From contig JAJZQN010000004.1 of the NCBI GenBank assembly GCA_021847605.1, forward strand, positions 97,057 to 161,056: a stretch of DNA of 64,000 nucleotides. The letters are read 5' to 3'. The notes beneath the pieces were generated by a model. The model had not been told where the DNA came from. It made no database searches and was given only the letters and a program-made list of their open reading frames with translations. Positions 34,103 through 43,081 of the stretch are shown in pieces. Position 1 is the first letter of the stretch; every line of letters begins with the position of its first letter. This DNA comes from Pseudomonadota bacterium. Its GTDB lineage: Bacteria; Pseudomonadota; Alphaproteobacteria; Sphingomonadales; Sphingomonadaceae. Both the position numbers and the translations under genes were made by a program.

Positions 34103-35691
34103 TGGCGATGCCGCTTTCCACCATCTCCGGCCGTTCCGGCATGACCACGGCCCCGCATTTTCTGGCGGCACAGGCCGGGCGCGATGTGTTGCGCGATGGC
34201 GGCAATGCGATCGAAGCCTGCGTGGCGATCGCGGCGACTCTGGCGGTTGTGTATCCGCATATGACCGGGATTGGTGGGGATGGTTTTTGGGTCATCCGGG
34301 AGCCGGACGGGCGTGTGCATGGGGTGCATGGCTGTGGCGGGGCGGCAGGATTAGCGGACCTGTCGCTCTATGCGGGGCTGGATGCCGTGCCGACACGCGG
34401 GCCGCTGGCGGCGAACACGGTGGCGGGGACGATCTCGGGCTGGGAGGCGGCGCTGGCAAGCGGGGGTAGCACGCTGCCGCTCGATCGCCTGCTGCGCGAT
34501 GCGATCGACCATGCCCGTGCCGGCGTAACGGTGACGGCGGGCGGCGCAGGGATCGCGGCGGCCAAGGGGCCGGAACTGCGGGTGCAGCCGGGCGCCTATT
34601 CTGTGATCTTCGAACCGGAAGGAAGCCCGCTGGTCAAGGGCGATGTGCTGCGCCAGCCTGCATTGGCGGATACGCTGGAGCGACTGGCGCGCGATGGCCT
34701 TGGCAGCTTCTATACGGGCGCGCTGGCAGAAGACATCGCCGCCGATCTGACCGCGCTGGGCAGCCCGGTCGGTGCTGCGGACCTTGCCGCCCATGGCGCC
34801 ACTCGACCTGAACCGCTGCACGTGCCGATCGGCGGCGCGACCCTTTATAATAGCGCGCCGCCGACGCAGGGTTTCGCCTCGCTGCTGATCCTGGCCCTCT
34901 ATGATCGACTGGCGGCAGAGGCCGTCGACGGCTTCGATCATGTCCATGGGTTGGTGGAGGTGACCAAACAGGCCTTCCTGATCCGCGACACCCATGTCGG
35001 CGATCCTGCCTTTCACGCTTACGATTGGCAGGGGCTGCTGGACGATCCCGCCGCGCTCGACGCGCTCGCGGCGAAGATCGATCCCACCACCGCCCTCCCA
35101 TGGCCACAACCGCCCCAATATGGCGATACCTGCTGGTTTGCAGCCGCCGACAAGGAAGGCCGGGTCGTGTCCTGCATCCAGTCCACCTATCATGAGTTCG
35201 GATCGGGGCTGGTGTTGCCGCGCACCGGCATCACCTGGCAGAACCGGGGCAGCAGCTTCCGTCTTGCCGAAGATGGCTGGAATGCGCTGAAGCCGGGACG
35301 CAAGCCCTTTCACACGCTCAACCCCGCGCTCGCCCTGTTCGACGATGGCCGGGTCATGGCCTATGGCACGATGGGCGGCGAGGGCCAGCCCCAGACGCAG
35401 GCGGCGATCTTCACCCGCTATGCCCGCTATGGCGTGGATTTGCAGGAGGCGATTAGTCGTCCGCGCTGGCTGCTCGGCCGGACATGGGGCGACCAGTCCA
35501 CCACGCTCAAGCTGGAGGACGGGTTCGATGAGGTGCTTTATGCGCAGCTTTCCGCCGCCGGTCATGATGTCGAGCGGGTCGGAGCGCTGACCGCGACCAT
35601 GGGCCATGCCGGCGCCATCGTGCGGCATCCCGACGGGCGGATGGACGGCGCCACCGATCCGCGCAGCGACGGCGCGGTTGCGACATGCTGA
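34102..35691 (+). CDS. hpxW: Gamma-glutamyltranspeptidase-family oxamate amidohydrolase (HpxW-like)
   Basis: 529 residues. Ntn-hydrolase of the gamma-glutamyltransferase family: HFLAAQAGRDVLRDGGNAIE and MTGIGGDGFWVIREPDGRVH in the large-subunit part, self-cleavage Thr in YGDTCWFAAADKEGRVVSC, and MAYGTMGGEGQPQTQ near the end. The nucleophile segment differs from the TTHxSVxD of true GGT, and no signal peptide is present, so it is not a standard periplasmic GGT. In Klebsiella the relative HpxW turns oxamate into oxalate and ammonia. Position between purine genes supports this. TGATG overlap with the nucleosidase. Confidence 0.85.
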   Translation: MAMPLSTISGRSGMTTAPHFLAAQAGRDVLRDGGNAIEACVAIAATLAVVYPHMTGIGGDGFWVIREPDGRVHGVHGCGGAAGLADLSLYAGLDAVPTRGPLAANTVAGTISGWEAALASGGSTLPLDRLLRDAIDHARAGVTVTAGGAGIAAAKGPELRVQPGAYSVIFEPEGSPLVKGDVLRQPALADTLERLARDGLGSFYTGALAEDIAADLTALGSPVGAADLAAHGATRPEPLHVPIGGATLYNSAPPTQGFASLLILALYDRLAAEAVDGFDHVHGLVEVTKQAFLIRDTHVGDPAFHAYDWQGLLDDPAALDALAAKIDPTTALPWPQPPQYGDTCWFAAADKEGRVVSCIQSTYHEFGSGLVLPRTGITWQNRGSSFRLAEDGWNALKPGRKPFHTLNPALALFDDGRVMAYGTMGGEGQPQTQAAIFTRYARYGVDLQEAISRPRWLLGRTWGDQSTTLKLEDGFDEVLYAQLSAAGHDVERVGALTATMGHAGAIVRHPDGRMDGATDPRSDGAVATC

Positions 35692-36950
35692 TGGATGGCG
35701 GCGTCCTTCCCGGTGGCGCGCGCGCGGTCGCGCGCTGCGACGCGCTGGGCGTGGCGCCCTATAGCGATATGGAAGGCGGCCTCTATCGCGCCTATCTGAC
35801 CCCGGCCCATGACGCGGCGCTGACGGCGCTGACTGGGTGGATGAACGATGCGGGCATGACCGTGCGGCGCGACGCGGCCGCCAACCTGATCGGCCGTTAT
35901 GAAGGGAGCGTTTCTGGCTCGCCCGCGCTGCTGATCGGCAGCCATATCGACAGCGTGCGCGATGCGGGATGCTATGATGGGCCGCTGGGCATCATGCTGG
36001 GGATCGAGGCGGTGGAGGCGCTCCATCGCGAGGGTAAGCGGATGCCCTTCCCGATCGAGGTGATCGCCTTTGGCGACGAGGAAGGATCGCGCTTTCCCGC
36101 CGCCATGCTGACCAGCAGAGCGGTGGCCGGCACGCTGCCCCCCGCAGCGCTGGACGTGATCGATGGCGACGGGGTGGCGCTGGCCGAGGCTCTGGCGGCC
36201 TTGGGTCATCGGACTGACGACTATCTTGCGGCCCGGCGGGCACCCGGCACCACTCTCGCCTATCTCGAAGCGCATATCGAACAAGGCCCGGTGTTGGAAG
36301 CGCGCGGCCTTGGCATCGGCACCGTGACCGGCATCGCTGCGCAACTGCGCCTGTCGGCGGGTGTGACGGGGCAGGCCAACCATGCCGGGACCACCACCAT
36401 GGCCCTGCGCCGCGACGCGATGACGGGGGCAGCCGAGATGATGCTGGCGATCGAGACGATCGCGCGGCAGGATGCGTCCGATTTGGTCGCCACGGTCGGC
36501 CGGGTCGAAGCGCTGCCGGGCGCGGCCAATGTCATTCCCGGCGAAGTGCGCTTCACCATCGACGTCCGGTCGGGCGATGTGGCCCGGCGTGACCGGGCGG
36601 CGCAGGCAATCCTTGTCGCACTGGAGGGTATCGCCTCGGCCCGTGGCCTGACCCTTAGGCTGGAGCAGGTCCATGACCTGCCCGCCAGCCCCTGCGATCC
36701 CGCACTGATGACGATGATGGACGATGCGATCGTCGCGGCCGGCCAGCCCCCCTTTCGCCTCGTATCGGGCGCAGGACATGATGCGATGGTGATGGCATCG
36801 CTCTGCCCCACCGCCATGCTCTTCATCCGGTGCCGGGGCGGCATCAGCCATAATCCCGCCGAACAGGTCGAGCCTGCCGATGTCGAGATCGCGCATCAGG
36901 CCATGCTCGGCTTTATCGACCGTCTTGGAGAGACTTTTGTCGCAGCCTGA
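35685..36950 (+). CDS. hpxK: Allantoate amidohydrolase (M20 family, HpxK/AllC-like)
   Basis: 421 residues from ATG 35685; the ATG at 35691 (TGATG overlap, 419 residues) is equally possible. M20 amidase signatures: LLIGSHIDSVRDAGCYDGPL with the metal-binding His and Asp, IAFGDEEGSRFP with the acid/base and metal Glu, EAHIEQGPVLE, and SGAGHDAMVMA. The family includes allantoate amidohydrolase, N-carbamoyl-amino-acid hydrolase and ureidoglycolate hydrolase; the neighbours PuuE and HpxJ point to allantoate to ureidoglycine plus ammonia and CO2. Confidence 0.88.
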   Translation: MLMDGGVLPGGARAVARCDALGVAPYSDMEGGLYRAYLTPAHDAALTALTGWMNDAGMTVRRDAAANLIGRYEGSVSGSPALLIGSHIDSVRDAGCYDGPLGIMLGIEAVEALHREGKRMPFPIEVIAFGDEEGSRFPAAMLTSRAVAGTLPPAALDVIDGDGVALAEALAALGHRTDDYLAARRAPGTTLAYLEAHIEQGPVLEARGLGIGTVTGIAAQLRLSAGVTGQANHAGTTTMALRRDAMTGAAEMMLAIETIARQDASDLVATVGRVEALPGAANVIPGEVRFTIDVRSGDVARRDRAAQAILVALEGIASARGLTLRLEQVHDLPASPCDPALMTMMDDAIVAAGQPPFRLVSGAGHDAMVMASLCPTAMLFIRCRGGISHNPAEQVEPADVEIAHQAMLGFIDRLGETFVAA

Positions 36951-38190
36951 TCCCCTTCTGCCCTCCAACCTCTTCGGCGAGATCGATCCGCCCCAGCGGC
37001 TGTTGATGGGACCGGGGCCGGTCAATGCCCATCCCCGCGTGCTGCGCGCCATGTCGGCCGATCTGCTGGGCCAGTTCGATCCCGAGATGACCGGCTATAT
37101 GAATCAGGTCATGGCGCTCTATCGCCCGATATTCGGCACCGCCAACCGCTGGACCATGCTGGTCGACGGTACGGCGCGCGCAGGGATAGAGGCCGCGCTG
37201 GTCAGTCTGGTGGCGCCGGGCGACCGGGTATTGGTGGTCAATTTCGGGCGGTTCGGCCTGTTGCTGACCGAGATATTGGGCCGCATCGGCGCGGTCATCG
37301 AGACAGTCGATGCGCCTTGGGGGCAGGTGGTGCCGATGGACGCCATCGCCGCCGCGATCGAGCGCACCGCGCCAAAGCTGGTCGCCACCATCCATGGCGA
37401 CACATCGACCACCATGGCGCAGCCGCTCAATGGCCTGGGCGCGCTATGCCATGCCGCCGGCGCCCTCCTCTATGTCGATGCTACCGCCACCATCGGCGGC
37501 ATGGAACTGGCCACCGATCGCTGGGGTGCGGACATTGTGACCGGGGGCTTGCAGAAATGCCTCGGCGGCCCATCCGGATCGGCACCCATCACCATCTCCG
37601 ATCGCGCGGCCGAAGTCATCTTCGCGCGGCGCCATACCGAAGCAGGCATCCGCATGGCGGAGCTGGCCGATGGGGCGGGACCGCGCATCGGCTCCAACTA
37701 TTTCGATCTCGCCATGATCATGGACTATTGGTCGGACAAGCGCCTCAACCACCATACCGAGGCGACCACCATGCTCTATGGTGCGCGCGAATGCGCCCGA
37801 CTGATGCTGGGCGAGGGGCTGGAGGCGCGCTATGCCCGCCATGCCGCCGCTGGGCGCGCCATGACTGCGGGGCTGCGCGCCATGGGCCTCACCGTCTTTG
37901 GTGACGACGCGCATCGCATGACTAATGTGACGGGGGTGTTCATCCCCGAGGGCGTGGAAGGTGAAGCCATCCGCACGATGATGCGCGAGGCGTTCGAAAT
38001 CGAGATCGGCACCGCCTTTGGCCCGCTTTCGGGGAAAATCTGGCGGATTGGCGCGATGGGCTACAACGCGGCGCGGCACAAGGTTCTGATCACGCTCAAC
38101 GCTCTGGAAAGCTGCCTGCGCCGCGAGGGCTTTGCCCTTGCCCCCGGCGCGGCCGTCGATGCCGCGATGGAGGCATGGTCGCGTGTCTGA
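36937..38190 (+). CDS. hpxJ: Ureidoglycine aminotransferase (HpxJ/PucG-like, PLP-dependent)
   Basis: 417 residues if translation starts at TTG 36937, which has GGAGAG 5 nt upstream; an ATG at 36880 would add 19 residues inside hpxK. Class V aminotransferase: LLMGPGPVNAHPRVLRAMSA, VATIHGDTSTTMAQPL, LLYVDATATIGG, and the PLP lysine in TGGLQKCLGGPSGSAP. Homologues PucG and HpxJ transfer the amino group of unstable (S)-ureidoglycine to a 2-oxoacid, giving oxalurate. It follows allantoate hydrolysis and precedes oxamate hydrolysis in the route. Confidence 0.87.
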   Translation: MSQPDPLLPSNLFGEIDPPQRLLMGPGPVNAHPRVLRAMSADLLGQFDPEMTGYMNQVMALYRPIFGTANRWTMLVDGTARAGIEAALVSLVAPGDRVLVVNFGRFGLLLTEILGRIGAVIETVDAPWGQVVPMDAIAAAIERTAPKLVATIHGDTSTTMAQPLNGLGALCHAAGALLYVDATATIGGMELATDRWGADIVTGGLQKCLGGPSGSAPITISDRAAEVIFARRHTEAGIRMAELADGAGPRIGSNYFDLAMIMDYWSDKRLNHHTEATTMLYGARECARLMLGEGLEARYARHAAAGRAMTAGLRAMGLTVFGDDAHRMTNVTGVFIPEGVEGEAIRTMMREAFEIEIGTAFGPLSGKIWRIGAMGYNAARHKVLITLNALESCLRREGFALAPGAAVDAAMEAWSRV

Positions 38191-39061
38191 TCTGCCACGC
38201 GATCTTGTGGGCTATGGCGCCACTCCACCCGACCCGCACTGGCCCGGCGGAGCGCGGGTCGCGGTGCAGTTCGTCGTCAATTATGAGGAAGGCGCGGAGA
38301 ACAGCGTTCTCAACGGCGACAGAGGATCGGAGGCTTTCCTTTCCGAAATGGTCGGCGCCACCAGTCATCCCGCTCGCGCCATGGCGATGGAAAGCCTCTA
38401 TGAATATGGCAGCCGTGCCGGATTCTGGCGGCTGCACCGGATCTTTACCGAGCGCAACCTGCCGGTCACCATATTCGGCGTGGCGCAGGCCATGGCGATG
38501 AACCCGCAGGCGGTCGACGCCATGCTCAAGGCCGACTGGGAGATCGCAAGCCATGGTTTGCGCTGGATCGATTATCAGAACGTCCCCGAGGATGTGGAAC
38601 GCGATCATATCGCGCAGGCCGTCGCCCTACACAGCCGCCTGACCGGCAGCCGACCGCTCGGCTGGTATCAGGGTCGCACCTCGCCCAACACCGCGCGGCT
38701 GGTGCGCGAGGAAGGCGGGTTCCTCTATGACGCCGACAGCTATGCCGACGACCTGCCCTATTATGATCAGGGCCAGTTGATCGTCCCCTATACGCTCGAC
38801 GCCAACGACATGAAGATGGTCGCCTATAATGGCTTTACCGAGGGCGAGCAGTTCTTCCGCTATCTGCGCGACACGTTCGACCAGCTGCGCGAGGAAGGCG
38901 GGCGCATGATGTCGGTCGGCCTGCATGGCCGCATCGCCGGCAGGCCCGCCCGCGCCCGCGCGCTCGCCCGCTTCCTCGACCATGTCATCGCCACGGGCGA
39001 CGCATGGGTCGCCCGCCGCATCGACATCGCCCGCCACTGGATGGAGGTTCACCCCGCATGA
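38183..39061 (+). CDS. puuE: Metal-independent allantoinase (PuuE, NodB-like fold)
   Basis: 292 residues from GTG 38183, which overlaps the hpxJ stop by 8 bp and has GGAGG 9 nt upstream; the first ATG of the frame (38132) lies inside hpxJ. Polysaccharide-deacetylase-like PuuE pattern: RVAVQFVVNYEEGAENSVLN, YEYGSRAGFWRLHRIFTERN, IASHGLRWIDYQNV, SRPLGWYQGRTSPNTARLV and MMSVGLHGRIAGRPARARAL. It hydrolyses (S)-allantoin to allantoate. It is unrelated to the zinc allantoinase AllB. Confidence 0.92.
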   Translation: MSDLPRDLVGYGATPPDPHWPGGARVAVQFVVNYEEGAENSVLNGDRGSEAFLSEMVGATSHPARAMAMESLYEYGSRAGFWRLHRIFTERNLPVTIFGVAQAMAMNPQAVDAMLKADWEIASHGLRWIDYQNVPEDVERDHIAQAVALHSRLTGSRPLGWYQGRTSPNTARLVREEGGFLYDADSYADDLPYYDQGQLIVPYTLDANDMKMVAYNGFTEGEQFFRYLRDTFDQLREEGGRMMSVGLHGRIAGRPARARALARFLDHVIATGDAWVARRIDIARHWMEVHPA

Positions 39062-39450
39062 CGTCTGAAATCAAGATCGACGATCCCGACCTGCTGGCCG
39101 AGGTCACGGCCGCATTCATGGAATATGAGCGCGCCCTGATGGAGGATGACATTCCCGCCATGGACATCCTGTTCCATGACGCCCCCACCACCAACCGCTA
39201 TGGCGTGGGCGAGGTTCTCTATGGCATCGAGGAAATACGGGACTTTCGCAAAGGTCGCGGCGGCTCCCCCCAGCGCAAGCTCGGGAAGGTCGCCATCACC
39301 GTCTATGGTACGAATTTCGCCACCGCAGATGCCGAGTTTTTCCGTGAAAACTCCGATCGCAGAGGCCGTCAAACCCAAAGCTGGGTTAAATTCGCCGATG
39401 GATGGAAGGTGGTTTCCGCCCACGTATCGCTCGAAGGAAATACGCACTGA
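39058..39450 (+). CDS. hpxZ: AtzH/HpxZ-like protein (DUF3225, SnoaL-like)
   Basis: 130 residues from ATG 39058 (ATGA overlap). The DUF3225 pattern is clear: LLAEVTAAFMEYERALMEDD, LFHDAPTTNRYGVGEVLYGI, EIRDFRKGRG and GRQTQSWVKFADGWKVVSAH. In atz and hpx operons this small NTF2-like protein accompanies the AtzE-type amidase; AtzH assists by hydrolysing a related intermediate. Here it is separated from hpxXY by six genes, so the set has been split within one operon. Confidence 0.85.
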   Translation: MTSEIKIDDPDLLAEVTAAFMEYERALMEDDIPAMDILFHDAPTTNRYGVGEVLYGIEEIRDFRKGRGGSPQRKLGKVAITVYGTNFATADAEFFRENSDRRGRQTQSWVKFADGWKVVSAHVSLEGNTH

Positions 39451-39902
39451 TGAGCCATGGCACCGCCCTGTTCGAGCATAGCCCCTGGGTGGAGGCGCGC
39501 GCCGATGCGCGTCCCGCCTCCGGCGATCGTTGGGCAGACCTGATGGCCGTCATGCATGACGCGACACCCGACGAGCAACTGGCGCTGATCCGCGCGCACC
39601 CGGAACTGGCCGGCAAGGCAGCGGTAGACAGGACGCTGACGCAAGCATCCGCTGCCGAGCAGGCATCGGCGGGTCTGGACCGACTGACGCCGGACGAGTT
39701 TCAGCGGTTCCATGCGCTGAACGCCGCCTATCGTGATCGGTTCGGCTTTCCCTTCATCATCTGCGTGCGCCTGACGGACAAGGCGGGCATATTGGCCGCC
39801 ATGGAACGGCGCCTGTCCCATGAAAGGGACGCCGAAATTGCGACCGCGCTGGAACAGATCGGCGAAATCGTCCGTCTGCGCCTGAAGGATATGGCAGCAT
39901 GA
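39450..39902 (+). CDS. uraD: OHCU decarboxylase (UraD)
   Basis: 150 residues from ATG 39450 (TGATG overlap), slightly short for the family (about 160-175). Signatures: LFEHSPWVEARAD, LALIRAHPELAGKA with the conserved His-Pro-Glu-Leu, LTPDEFQRFHALNAAYRDRF and GFPFIICVRL. It converts 2-oxo-4-hydroxy-4-carboxy-5-ureidoimidazoline to (S)-allantoin. Coupled to the downstream flavoprotein and uraH, so the three steps urate to allantoin are consecutive genes. Confidence 0.93.
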   Translation: MSHGTALFEHSPWVEARADARPASGDRWADLMAVMHDATPDEQLALIRAHPELAGKAAVDRTLTQASAAEQASAGLDRLTPDEFQRFHALNAAYRDRFGFPFIICVRLTDKAGILAAMERRLSHERDAEIATALEQIGEIVRLRLKDMAA

Positions 39903-41323
39903 CCGGCCTCGCCGCGCTCGGAACCGAGCTGGCACGCCAACTGAGCCTGATCGGCTTTGGCGGCGCGGATTGGACTCGGCCGCGTAGCCATGCCGATGGC
40001 CATGTCCATGACGTCATTATCGTTGGCGGTGGGCAGAGTGGCCTTGCCGCCGCGTTCGGCCTGTTGGGCGAGCGGGTATCCAACATCCTCGTCATCGACG
40101 AAAGTCCTGAAGGGTTTGAGGGGCCGTGGGAAACCTATGCGCGAATGATCACGCTGCGCACGCCCAAGGAACTCAATCCGATCGATTTCGGCGTTCCCGC
40201 CCTTACCTATCGCGCATGGTGGGAGGCGCAGCATGGTGCCGCAGGCTGGGAAGCGGTGGGCAAGATCGCGCGCGGCGACTGGATGGACTATCTGCGCTGG
40301 TATCGCAGCGTCCTGAGGCTGCCCGTCCGTAACGAGACGCGCCTTATGCGGATCGAGCCGATGGGTGATGGACTGCATCGGCTGCATCTGGAGAAGCAGC
40401 CGCCACTGATCGCGCGCAAAGTCGTGCTGGCGACCGGCATTCAGGGTGGCGGGGAATGGCATACGCCCGCGATGATCAGCGACGCCCTGCCCCGTCATCT
40501 CTACGCCCATACCAGCGAGCCGGTCGATTATGCCGCAATGCAGGGCAAACGCATCGGCATATTGGGCGGCGGCGCATCGGCGTTCGACAATGCCAATATG
40601 GCGCTGACGCTGGGCGTGGCGGAGGCCCATGTATTCATTCGTCGCAAGATTCTGCCTCGCATAAACCCGATCCGTTTCATGGAACGGGTCGGGTTCACCG
40701 GCCGTTATCCCGCCCTGTCCGACGCGGAAAAATATGCGGTGATGGCGAGTTTCCTTGGCCATAATCAGCCGCCGACCAACGATACGTTCGAACGTGCAGC
40801 GAGCTGGCCCGGCTTCGGCCTGCATCTGGGTTCCCCATGGACGAGCGTCGAGCATGTCGATGGACAGGTGCGCGTCACCACGCCGCAGGGCAGCCATGAT
40901 TTCGATTTCGTGCTGCTTTCCACCGGCCTTGTCAGCGATCCCGGCCTGCGCCCCGAACTGGCCGATGTTGCCACGCATATCGCCCGCTGGGCCGATCATT
41001 TCACAGCACCGGCCGGAACGGACAATGGCCTGATCGACGCCCACCCCTATCTGGGACCGGGTTTTCAGTTTACCGCTCGCGATGCCGCTTCAGAACATAT
41101 TCTGCATGGCCTTTTCGCTTTCAACTATTCCGCCCTCATCAGCCTGGGCCTCTCTGCTTCGGCCCTTTCGGGGTTGCAGACCGCGTTGCCGCGCCTGATC
41201 CGGGGGATCACCGATCAGCTCTTCCTTGATGATCGCGAGACGCTCGTCGCCGATCTCATCGCCTATGATGAAGTGGAATTTATTGGGGAGTGGCCGCGAC
41301 CTGTGCAGGGAGAAGCCGCATGA
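39899..41323 (+). CDS. FAD/NAD(P)-binding monooxygenase, candidate urate hydroxylase (HpyO-like)
   Basis: 474 residues, 4-bp overlaps on both sides. Two dinucleotide motifs: FAD site DVIIVGGGQSGLAAAFGLLG (G43-G48 core) and NAD(P) site RIGILGGGASAFDNANMALT. Between them are GPWETYARMITLRTPKELNP and IARGDWMDYLRWYRSVL, recalling class B flavin monooxygenases. It is not the HpxO type, nor cofactor-free uricase nor PuuD. It stands between uraD and uraH, which need 5-hydroxyisourate, and no other urate-oxidising gene is present. It is therefore the best candidate for urate to 5-hydroxyisourate, like HpyO of Xanthomonas. The homology to HpyO is from memory and unverified. Confidence 0.75.
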   Translation: MTGLAALGTELARQLSLIGFGGADWTRPRSHADGHVHDVIIVGGGQSGLAAAFGLLGERVSNILVIDESPEGFEGPWETYARMITLRTPKELNPIDFGVPALTYRAWWEAQHGAAGWEAVGKIARGDWMDYLRWYRSVLRLPVRNETRLMRIEPMGDGLHRLHLEKQPPLIARKVVLATGIQGGGEWHTPAMISDALPRHLYAHTSEPVDYAAMQGKRIGILGGGASAFDNANMALTLGVAEAHVFIRRKILPRINPIRFMERVGFTGRYPALSDAEKYAVMASFLGHNQPPTNDTFERAASWPGFGLHLGSPWTSVEHVDGQVRVTTPQGSHDFDFVLLSTGLVSDPGLRPELADVATHIARWADHFTAPAGTDNGLIDAHPYLGPGFQFTARDAASEHILHGLFAFNYSALISLGLSASALSGLQTALPRLIRGITDQLFLDDRETLVADLIAYDEVEFIGEWPRPVQGEAA

Positions 41324-41649
41324 GCAGCCTGTCGACCCATGTCCTCGATACTGCCCATGGCTGCCCGGCGCAGGGCGTGACACTTAATCTGTTCTCGGCC
41401 GACGGCATTCTTATTTTTGCTGGCACCACCGATGCAGATGGGCGCTGCCCCGGCATTCCCCCACTGGAGACGGGACGGTATCGCCTTAGTTTTGCGGTCG
41501 CAGCCTATTATCGGGCGCGCGGCGTGGCGTTGGCCGATCCCCCCTTCCTCGACAATATCAGCATTGATTTCGGCATCGCCGATGATGGCCATTATCATGT
41601 GCCGCTGCTCGTTTCGCCCTATGGCTATTCGACCTATCGGGGCAGTTGA
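41320..41649 (+). CDS. uraH: 5-Hydroxyisourate hydrolase (transthyretin-related, UraH)
   Basis: 109 residues from ATG 41320 (ATGA overlap). It has the diagnostic N-terminal STHVLDTAHGCPA and the C-terminal YRGS tetrapeptide that separates HIU hydrolases from transthyretin, with HYHVPLLVSPYGYSTYRGS around it. The catalytic His (STHVLD; HYHVPLL) and Arg residues are present. It hydrolyses 5-hydroxyisourate to OHCU. No signal peptide, so cytoplasmic. Confidence 0.96.
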   Translation: MSSLSTHVLDTAHGCPAQGVTLNLFSADGILIFAGTTDADGRCPGIPPLETGRYRLSFAVAAYYRARGVALADPPFLDNISIDFGIADDGHYHVPLLVSPYGYSTYRGS

Positions 41650-41650
41650 G

Positions 41651-43081
41651 ATGACCGGCATCTCCTTTTGGCTGGACGGCACCATCATCACCCTGAGCGA
41701 GGTCGATCCGACCGCGACCCTGCTCGACCATCTGCGCTATCGCATGGGCCGCACGGGAACGAAGGAGGGATGCGCGGAAGGCGACTGCGGCGCCTGCACC
41801 GTGTTGGTCGGAGAATTGGCGGGCGACACGATCGACTGGCGCGCCGTCAATGCCTGTATCCTCTTCCTGCCAATGCTGCATGGCAAGGCGTTGCTGACGG
41901 TGGAGAGTTTGACAGAGGGTGACGCACTCAATCCTCTGCAAAGCTGCATGGCCGCCAATGGCAGTTCGCAATGCGGCTTTTGCACGCCCGGTTTCGTCAT
42001 GTCGCTCTATGGCCGCTGCGTGGGGGCAAGCGGCCATCACCTGCCCGTAGAGGATGTGATTGCGGGCAATCTGTGCCGTTGCACCGGCTATGGTCCCATT
42101 ATTGCGGCCGGGGAAAGCATCACCCGGCTGGAACGCGATGACAGCAGCATCGTCGCTGCCCTGAAAGGGATGCAGGATGGCGCCACCGTCGCGGGCCACC
42201 ATGGCGATCGCCGCTGGTTCATCCCCGCCACGCCCGACGCGCTGGCCGACCTGATCGCCGACCATCCCGACGCCCGGATCGTGGCCGGGGCGACCGATGT
42301 CGGCCTGTGGGTGACAAAGGGACTGCGGCGCATCGATAAGCTGATCTTCGTCGGCGACGTCCCCGCCTTGCGCCAGATCATGGAGGATGAGCATGGCGTC
42401 ACATTGGGCGCATCCGTCCGCTATGCGCAGGCGCATGATGCGCTGGCCCGGCTCCATCCCGACCTTGGCGAACTGACGCGCCGGATCGGCGGGCTTCAGG
42501 TGCGCAATGCGGGCACGATCGGCGGTAATATCGCCAATGGCTCCCCTATTGGCGATGGCCCGCCTGCCCTGATCGCATTGGGCGCGACATTGACGTTGCG
42601 TAGCCGTGCCGGGTGCCGGACCATCGCACTTGAAGATTATTTCATCGACTATGGCAAACAGGACCGACGCACAGGCGAATATGTCGAAAGCGTCCATATC
42701 CCGCGCCCCGGCCCGCACGACATCATCCATATCGCCAAATTGTCCCGCCGGTTCGATAGCGACATTTCCGCCGTCTGCGGCGCATTCCGCCTGACTGTTC
42801 GTGACGGCATCATCCATGATGCGCGCATCGCCTTTGGCGGCATGGCCGCCACTCCGCGTCGAGCCAGCGGGTGCGAGGCAGCGCTTATCGGCCAGCCCTT
42901 CACACGAGCGACCATGGAACAGGCGATGGTTGCGTTGCGTGCCGACTATAGTCCGCTCAGCGATGTGCGCGGCAGCGCCGCCTACCGTCTGGATGCCGCC
43001 GCCAATCTGTTGCTGCGTCTGTGGCACCGGGCGCAGGGCGATCCGGTGTCCGTACTGGAAGCGGAGGCCGTTGATGGCTAA
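41651..43081 (+). CDS. xdhA: Xanthine dehydrogenase, FAD/2Fe-2S subunit (XdhA)
   Basis: 476 residues from ATG 41651, 1 bp after uraH. First 2Fe-2S cluster: C41, C46, C49 and C69 (GCAEGDCGACTV, NACI). Second cluster: C108, C111, C142 and C144 (QCGFCTPG, NLCRCTGYGP). The FAD domain follows (IVAGATDVGLWVTKG, QVRNAGTIGGNIANGSPIGD). It matches the XdhA small subunit of bacterial alpha-beta xanthine dehydrogenase. It passes electrons from the Mo site of XdhB to NAD+. Oxidises hypoxanthine and xanthine to urate. Confidence 0.96.
   Translation: MTGISFWLDGTIITLSEVDPTATLLDHLRYRMGRTGTKEGCAEGDCGACTVLVGELAGDTIDWRAVNACILFLPMLHGKALLTVESLTEGDALNPLQSCMAANGSSQCGFCTPGFVMSLYGRCVGASGHHLPVEDVIAGNLCRCTGYGPIIAAGESITRLERDDSSIVAALKGMQDGATVAGHHGDRRWFIPATPDALADLIADHPDARIVAGATDVGLWVTKGLRRIDKLIFVGDVPALRQIMEDEHGVTLGASVRYAQAHDALARLHPDLGELTRRIGGLQVRNAGTIGGNIANGSPIGDGPPALIALGATLTLRSRAGCRTIALEDYFIDYGKQDRRTGEYVESVHIPRPGPHDIIHIAKLSRRFDSDISAVCGAFRLTVRDGIIHDARIAFGGMAATPRRASGCEAALIGQPFTRATMEQAMVALRADYSPLSDVRGSAAYRLDAAANLLLRLWHRAQGDPVSVLEAEAVDG

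Noticed and set aside
34102..35691. Calling this gene a classical gamma-glutamyltranspeptidase
   Set aside because: No signal peptide, a changed nucleophile segment (GDTCWFA instead of TTHxSV) and a purine-operon context favour the HpxW oxamate amidohydrolase type.
36880..36936. ATG-initiated longer form of hpxJ
   Set aside because: It would overlap hpxK by 71 bp. A TTG with a well-placed GGAGAG fits the tight junctions of this operon better.
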